Source: Pieris napi
Taxonomy: Eukaryota > Arthropoda > Insecta > Lepidoptera > Pieridae
NCBI RefSeq assembly: GCF_905475465.1
Contig: NC_062248.1
Coordinates: 8,990,001-9,054,000, forward strand
Direction of reading: 5' to 3'
Length of the DNA stretch: 64,000 nucleotides
Shown here in pieces: positions 60,901 through 64,000 of this stretch. Each line of letters opens with the position of its first letter. The first letter of the stretch is position 1. The position numbers and the translations under genes were made by a program. The notes under the pieces are model-generated. The model was not told the origin of the DNA. It ran no database searches and worked only from the letters and a program-made list of their open reading frames with translations.

Positions 60901-63829
60901 TCAGCTAGTAGAGAATTGCATGGTATATAAGAAAACAGAATGAGTCCAAATCACTAAAGTTTTTTTTTTAATTACTGATATCAAACGTTAGTGAAACGAC
61001 TAAGCGACCGCGAGAATGTGTATCACACTACGAGCAACGACTCGGGGTTTGCATACATACATCCTGGCATGCAGGGGAGAATATCTGTGATCCCCAGAAG
61101 ACTTCTGAGTTTCGGGATAGAATTGACATAGATATAACATTTATTACTAACAAAACACACACACAGAAACACACAAATTAACAATAATAAAAAAATAAAT
61201 AAAAAAGAATGAAAGATAAAAAAAATTTCTTTCTTTTAAAGAACAAGGTTTTAAGTATGTAATGCGTGTGTGTTGTGGTTGTAATTGGCCCAGGCTCAGT
61301 ATTATGCTGAGGAACAGACTGTTCCACAGTGCTGGTCATTCTGCCAAAGACCACAGCAAAGTATAATAATACTTTGTAGAAAAAATAATATTCGTAAAAG
61401 TAAGCAAATTGACCTTACTGAACCCATATATTGCCTTGATGCAGTCATGTCACCTCACTGATTATTGTTACAGGCTGCTGAACAGCCCCAGCAGGATCTG
61501 GGGTCAACCATCAACGCACTGGTCTCCGCAACTCCGCCTAATGTCACATTGCTGCCCAGAGCTGACTTCCACCATTTATATCATCCGACCAGTGAGTAAC
61601 AGTTTCCCTATAAATTGTCCATTTTGTATATCTGGAGGTGCAGAAGACAATTATTTGTGTTTGTTTTAGGTCAAATGGGCTCAAGTTATGGTACAAATAA
61701 AATAGTGACGTCACAGCAAAGTCCCATGTTGAGCAGACAACTTCATGTAAGTGTAATTTTTTGGCTTTTAAATGGCTAACTTCAGGGCGAATGTTGTTTA
61801 TTTGGGTAGCCAACAGCAAAAATATAAATCTAATATCAGAAAAAATGCATGAACCTACTTTAGAAAAATATAATTGTCCGTGCGTACGTATGTGTACGTA
61901 CGTGAGTGTATAAAGGAGCATGTGCGATCTTATTATTCTTATTATTACTTAATACTTTTTTGTACATACTTCCTGTAGGGAAAAATGAAGGGAAATTTGA
62001 TCATTGTTTTGACCTTGGCCACAAATTCTATTTATGGGTGTTACAAGGAAAACTTCTTAAACTTTTACAAACGTTTTTTTTTTTACGTAACACTATAATT
62101 ACTTGGTCTTTGTTAAAAGTTTTTATTGCAAGACTCGATGTTGTAAAAAGTTTGTTTGACATTACATATTAATCCTTTACAACTTGACTGAAATACGTAA
62201 TAAAAATAATTATTACATTAAAATCCGTTTCTTTCCATTCAGTCAACAATATACAGCTTAAATTTGTTGTATTGATAACTCGTTATCCTAATTACCTTCA
62301 GTACCATTGATCTGAACCCTTCCAGGTTCTTCCAAATTGATCTATCCATTGCTTTGTTTCCTGCTAACGCTTCTATATATATTCTATCTACCTTTTTCTA
62401 AGGCGCTCTTTTCTCCTACTACCCCTCGGCCCTTTCTATATAATAATTATCTTTTGTATATTCTTTCTATAAAATGACTGCTATATAGGTTACATTGTAT
62501 CTGGTATAGTGAAGAAATAATTGTCGTGTTACAGGGAGGCGGCGGCGCCTATGGGCCAAGTGTCTCGGGCGTGTCGACAGCGCTGCACACGCCCCTCACT
62601 CCCCTCACCCCGCAGCCGTATCATCGCGCTCCCCGACCGCATCACGGTAAACATCACAGATACACATGACACCAAACAGACACACTACAATACACGTTTT
62701 ACAAGTTGGCGCGATCCGCTTTTGACATACGGCGTTATTAAAACGTGGACGAAAGTAGGCGGTTGCTATGGTTACCATTTTAACGTCGTAACTATGGTAA
62801 CGAACATGGTACTAACTTTAATCCACGTTTTATAATAATGCTGTTAAAATTACCACAGATATCACACGCGACAGTCCGTGTTCTAATACGAAGTCACAGT
62901 CTAGTTTTCTTTGTCCAACTTTTGAGGAAAAGATCTTTGAATTTATATATTTTGATTGAAATTTTCGTATCTGAATACAGCTGCATTAATTACACACTAC
63001 TACAAAATATGTCATAAACCATAGACTTGAACTAGTATATTTGGCATACTTTATGACTGTGTTCTTGAATGCGAAATAGACTCGTTCAAGATCGAATTTT
63101 AGATCAATAACCCGCTATGACGCGGTTGCTCTTACTACAGGCTTTTATATGATTCGTATACATATAGTATGAATTGCATTTATAAAAAAATTATTTATTA
63201 TCTGTATACGATTATAATCTTATTTCGTTTAGCGATCTCTCTAGGAATCTGCTAATATTTATTCTCACTTTAAAAATCGTTCTGTATTTTAATTTATAAA
63301 TTCCATTATGGGTTCAGGAGCTGTATTATAGTATTTTATTTGATAGTATTATTAGCGAATTATTTTCCGAAATCAGTCTGATCCAAGATTTCCTTATTGC
63401 GCTTTCGCATACTAATTTATATTAATAGATATAGGAACTACCGAAAGCATGATCGCGCAAATCTAATTCTTCGCATGCGTAGACCTACGAGACTAGCGTC
63501 GTCCGTTACGACGTAACGATTTAACTAATTGCATGACTATTGGCTTTTTTCCAAAATATTTAGTAAATGCGACGGGTAGAGGTAGCGAGTTAGTCACAGA
63601 TTCCCAGATCCACGTGTAGATAAAATGTCGTGCCTAAATCGCAGGCGTCGGGCGTGTCGCACGTAGGTAGGTTAGCGGTTAACGGTTAGCGGTGTGTTCC
63701 GTTTGTAATGGGCGTGTGTGGCAGTGGGCGGCTACTATGAGGACGGCGACTACTGCGGAGACTACGGCCGAAGGGGGCCACTCGCGCCGCCCCTCGCGCC
63801 CCACCCCTCGCCCCACGACCATATGCCTT
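48672..63829 (+). CDS. tai: Taiman, bHLH-PAS p160 nuclear receptor coactivator, 3' end outside window
   Basis: Coding exons: 48672-48736, 49858-50146, 52030-52316, 53682-53839, 53916-54823, 55017-55250, 55887-56155, 56845-57027, 59525-59696, 60549-60797, 61474-61591, 61670-61746, 62535-62646, 63725-63829. All junctions keep frame; about 1075 residues are visible and the last donor at 63830 shows that more follows. Order: basic N-terminus starting MSVTAPGKKIRKKSG; bHLH (about 22-75, INKCFNEKRRRELENE); PAS-A (about 112-200); PAS-B-like region (about 215-330); then GEPDFIMSTNT, a segment typical of p160 coactivators; a Pro/Thr-rich region; and LXXLL receptor-binding motifs at about 478, 492, 591 and 687. 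Taiman binds liganded ecdysone receptor and pairs with the JH receptor Met. The C-terminal activation region is incomplete here. A second start may exist at 45447. Confidence 0.93.
49858..50146 (+). CDS. tai: Taiman exon with the bHLH domain
   Basis: Starts after CTTTCAG and encodes NKCFNEKRRRELENEVINQL, a loop with LAEVRQPDKNGI, and helix 2 VREATRQISEVL. The basic region keeps the glutamate-arginine pattern E-KRRRE typical of bHLH coactivators. The exon ends with YTEISTLIE at the edge of PAS-A. The residue at its 5' junction (ATA, Ile) depends on which first exon is used. Confidence 0.93.
51339..51630 (+). mobile_element. tRNA-derived SINE, most complete copy
   Basis: GAGCAGTGTTTGCCTAGTGG is the A-box-bearing head; GATTCGATCCCCGGCTGTGC carries the B box. 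A body follows with TTTCTATGTGCGCATTTAAC and AAAGTCGACGGCGTGTGTCA, then the 3' part through GATCATGAAACAGATTCA and AAAGAGGTTGTAGCGCCACT. Plus strand, in a taiman intron. Confidence 0.85.
52424..52766. mobile_element. hAT-type MITE filled with AGCTTAGC repeats
   Basis: CTTTATGA is duplicated at 52416-52423 and 52767-52774, an 8-bp hAT-type duplication. Termini share GGTTGCAGACC (left TACGGGTTGCAGACCAAG, right read inward CCGGTTGCAGACCGAA). The body is made of many direct and inverted copies of AGCTAAGC/GCTTAGCT and near variants, and also contains an internal GTGCAGACCGCAAACTA resembling the terminus, as if built by self-nesting. It lies in the taiman intron after the PAS-A exon. Confidence 0.88.
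53916..54823 (+). CDS. tai: Taiman large exon: end of PAS-B, Pro/Thr-rich region, LXXLL motifs
   Basis: 908 bases, GC-rich unlike its introns. It encodes GTRYLELVDSGDRARVSAHL (PAS-like), FRVSAQSRLFPT, GEPDFIMSTNTVVGDDDD, an acidic patch with SMNDFDLDPWGSTFAIS, a long TP/PTP-rich stretch, then LRTLLSS and ILKDLLNQ receptor-binding motifs. A second Thr-Pro-His-rich block and a Gln/His-rich run follow, ending in NNQMLK. The last codons together with the next exon form a MLKLLN motif split by the intron. Confidence 0.92.
54876..54912. repeat. (AT)n microsatellite
   Basis: An uninterrupted run of alternating A and T of about 35 bases in the taiman intron. A shorter (TA) run is at 56545-56570. Confidence 0.9.
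55441..55797 (+). repeat. Second copy of the 6.2-kb dispersed repeat
   Basis: Runs parallel to 6180-6545 with only scattered differences (for example TTCATTGCCGTAGC against TCCAATGCCGCAGC) and a small deletion near the right end. The near identity across 49 kb suggests recent mobility. It ends about 90 bases upstream of a taiman exon. Confidence 0.8.
55887..56155 (+). CDS. tai: Taiman exon with the ILVSLL motif
   Basis: Follows an ATCCAG acceptor and reads RTEAIATQVTSSAAGSSTST, a Ser/Gly-rich stretch, then KNQILVSLLARQQTTPPTP, a further LXXLL motif (LVSLL), and a Pro/His-rich tail to NMLATK. It was not obvious as an open frame from ATG because no methionine occurs near its start. Phase on both sides fits the neighbours. 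Confidence 0.88.
56230..56500 (+). repeat. CTAGCTGCCCC-family dispersed repeat
   Basis: CTAGCTGCCCCCGCGAACTT and TTCGTTTCGCTTTTATATGA match the copy at 25420 in Taf5; ends with TTATTATTTATATAA. Intronic in taiman. Confidence 0.65.
57188..57394 (-). mobile_element. Diverged SINE copy, minus strand
   Basis: On the minus strand it reads GAGCAGTTTTGTG, GGGTGTAGGTTCGATCCCCG (B box) and then the body to ATGATCACGAAACAGATAT. A separate short B-box-like piece on the plus strand at 57095-57120 (GTTCGATTCCCGGC) is probably another fragment. Confidence 0.65.
58612..58833 (+). mobile_element. tRNA-derived SINE, 3'-shortened copy
   Basis: GAGCAGTGGTGGCCTAGTGG head, GGTTCAATCCCCGGCTGTG B box, and GTCGTCGGCGTGTGTCAAGC body. 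It stops after AAATGATCATGAAAAATATA, lacking the final AGGTTGTAGCGCCACT part. Plus strand, taiman intron. Confidence 0.8.
59240..59390 (+). repeat. GCCGGCAACGCA-family repeat, A-tailed
   Basis: CTCAAAGGCCGGCAACGCAC and GGCGGTTACGTAGGCTCG, ending in a run of ten A. The orientation matches taiman, and it sits 135 bases before a taiman exon. Confidence 0.65.
59525..59696 (+). CDS. tai: Taiman exon with acidic amphipathic helix
   Basis: Encodes GGSTRVQGGGNGNDIEVHSD followed by KTLSEILDELIENNE. The leucine-rich acidic helix is the kind of element that p160 coactivators use for partner binding, but I do not assign a partner. The acceptor TCTTAATAG is AT-rich with a weak pyrimidine tract. Confidence 0.85.
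59930..60110 (+). repeat. Dispersed repeat fragment
   Basis: AAACGGCTGGACCGATTTTA and AGCTGGATCGATTTGGATAA are two successive phrases of a common moth repeat. Boundaries are unclear. Intronic in taiman. Confidence 0.5.
60549..60797 (+). CDS. tai: Taiman exon, GVNEKKAAINAITQSL segment
   Basis: Encodes GVNEKKAAINAITQSLMQCE, then a Pro/Ser-rich stretch and ARAFVEQHRARLLHLQESQQ. The second half is a Gln/Leu-rich helix. Function within taiman is not known to me; phase 0 on both sides, so the exon could be skipped without a frameshift. Confidence 0.85.
63725..63829 (+). CDS. tai: Last taiman exon inside the window
   Basis: Encodes VGGYYEDGDYCGDYGRRGPL followed by a Pro/His-rich tail to DHMP, then a GTAAGT donor. 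The remaining sequence to 64000 is intron, so the C-terminus lies beyond the window. Confidence 0.85.
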
Positions 63830-64000
63830 GTAAGTAGCTCGGCTCATCTCGCCCACTGGGGTACTTCATCCATTTCACGCTCACCTAGGGCGGCCGCTCT
63901 GCGAGTCCCGTTATATTAGTTTCGGAATTAAGAGCCACTCATAAATTACGTCACTTTATGAAATTTTGAGTCCCTTCCGAGTTTGTCGTCAATTATTTTT

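Overview
This window is insect nuclear DNA, most probably from a moth or butterfly (Lepidoptera). The AT-rich background, short exons separated by introns with GT..AG ends, tRNA-derived SINEs with lepidopteran-style tails, many small DNA-transposon derivatives and a set of conserved animal genes all point that way. The species cannot be fixed from the sequence alone. I rebuilt the spliced genes by hand by joining exons whose reading phase and protein family agree; every listed junction keeps frame.

From left to right: 1.8-10.9 kb carries a zinc-dependent membrane dipeptidase (plus strand, 7 visible exons, first exon not found). 13.8-17.9 kb is a non-LTR retrotransposon on the minus strand with an intact 972-residue endonuclease/reverse transcriptase ORF. 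A truncated mariner transposase of the DD41D type lies at 18.8-19.4 kb. 20.3-26.9 kb is Taf5, a TFIID subunit (12 exons, plus strand, 651 residues). It ends 77 bp from the stop codon of an uninterrupted Integrator subunit 10 gene on the minus strand (26.9-28.7 kb). 30.3-32.0 kb is an intronless pyruvate-kinase-like gene on the minus strand that has lost several catalytic residues. 36.8-39.0 kb is a decayed RTE-like retrotransposon. 48.7-64 kb (possibly from 45.4 kb) is taiman, the bHLH-PAS p160 nuclear receptor coactivator (plus strand, 14 visible coding exons), cut off by the window end.

Three of the genes act in RNA polymerase II transcription: Taf5 in the TFIID/promoter complex, IntS10 in the Integrator 3'-processing and attenuation complex, and taiman as coactivator of ecdysone and juvenile hormone receptors. 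Their adjacency is not evidence of co-regulation.

Most of the remaining sequence is intergenic or intronic and rich in mobile-element debris. I delimited several elements to the base by their inverted repeats and target duplications: hAT-type MITEs at 4974, 19605 and 52424, a Harbinger-type element at 29202, TA-flanked MITEs at 17886 and 24092, and long foldback elements at 8946, 41756 and 46374. I did not find a new operon-like or defence-like system. The points most worth checking are the possible alternative first exon of taiman, the pyruvate kinase pseudoenzyme, and the 25-bp duplication around a hairpin at 46.4 kb.
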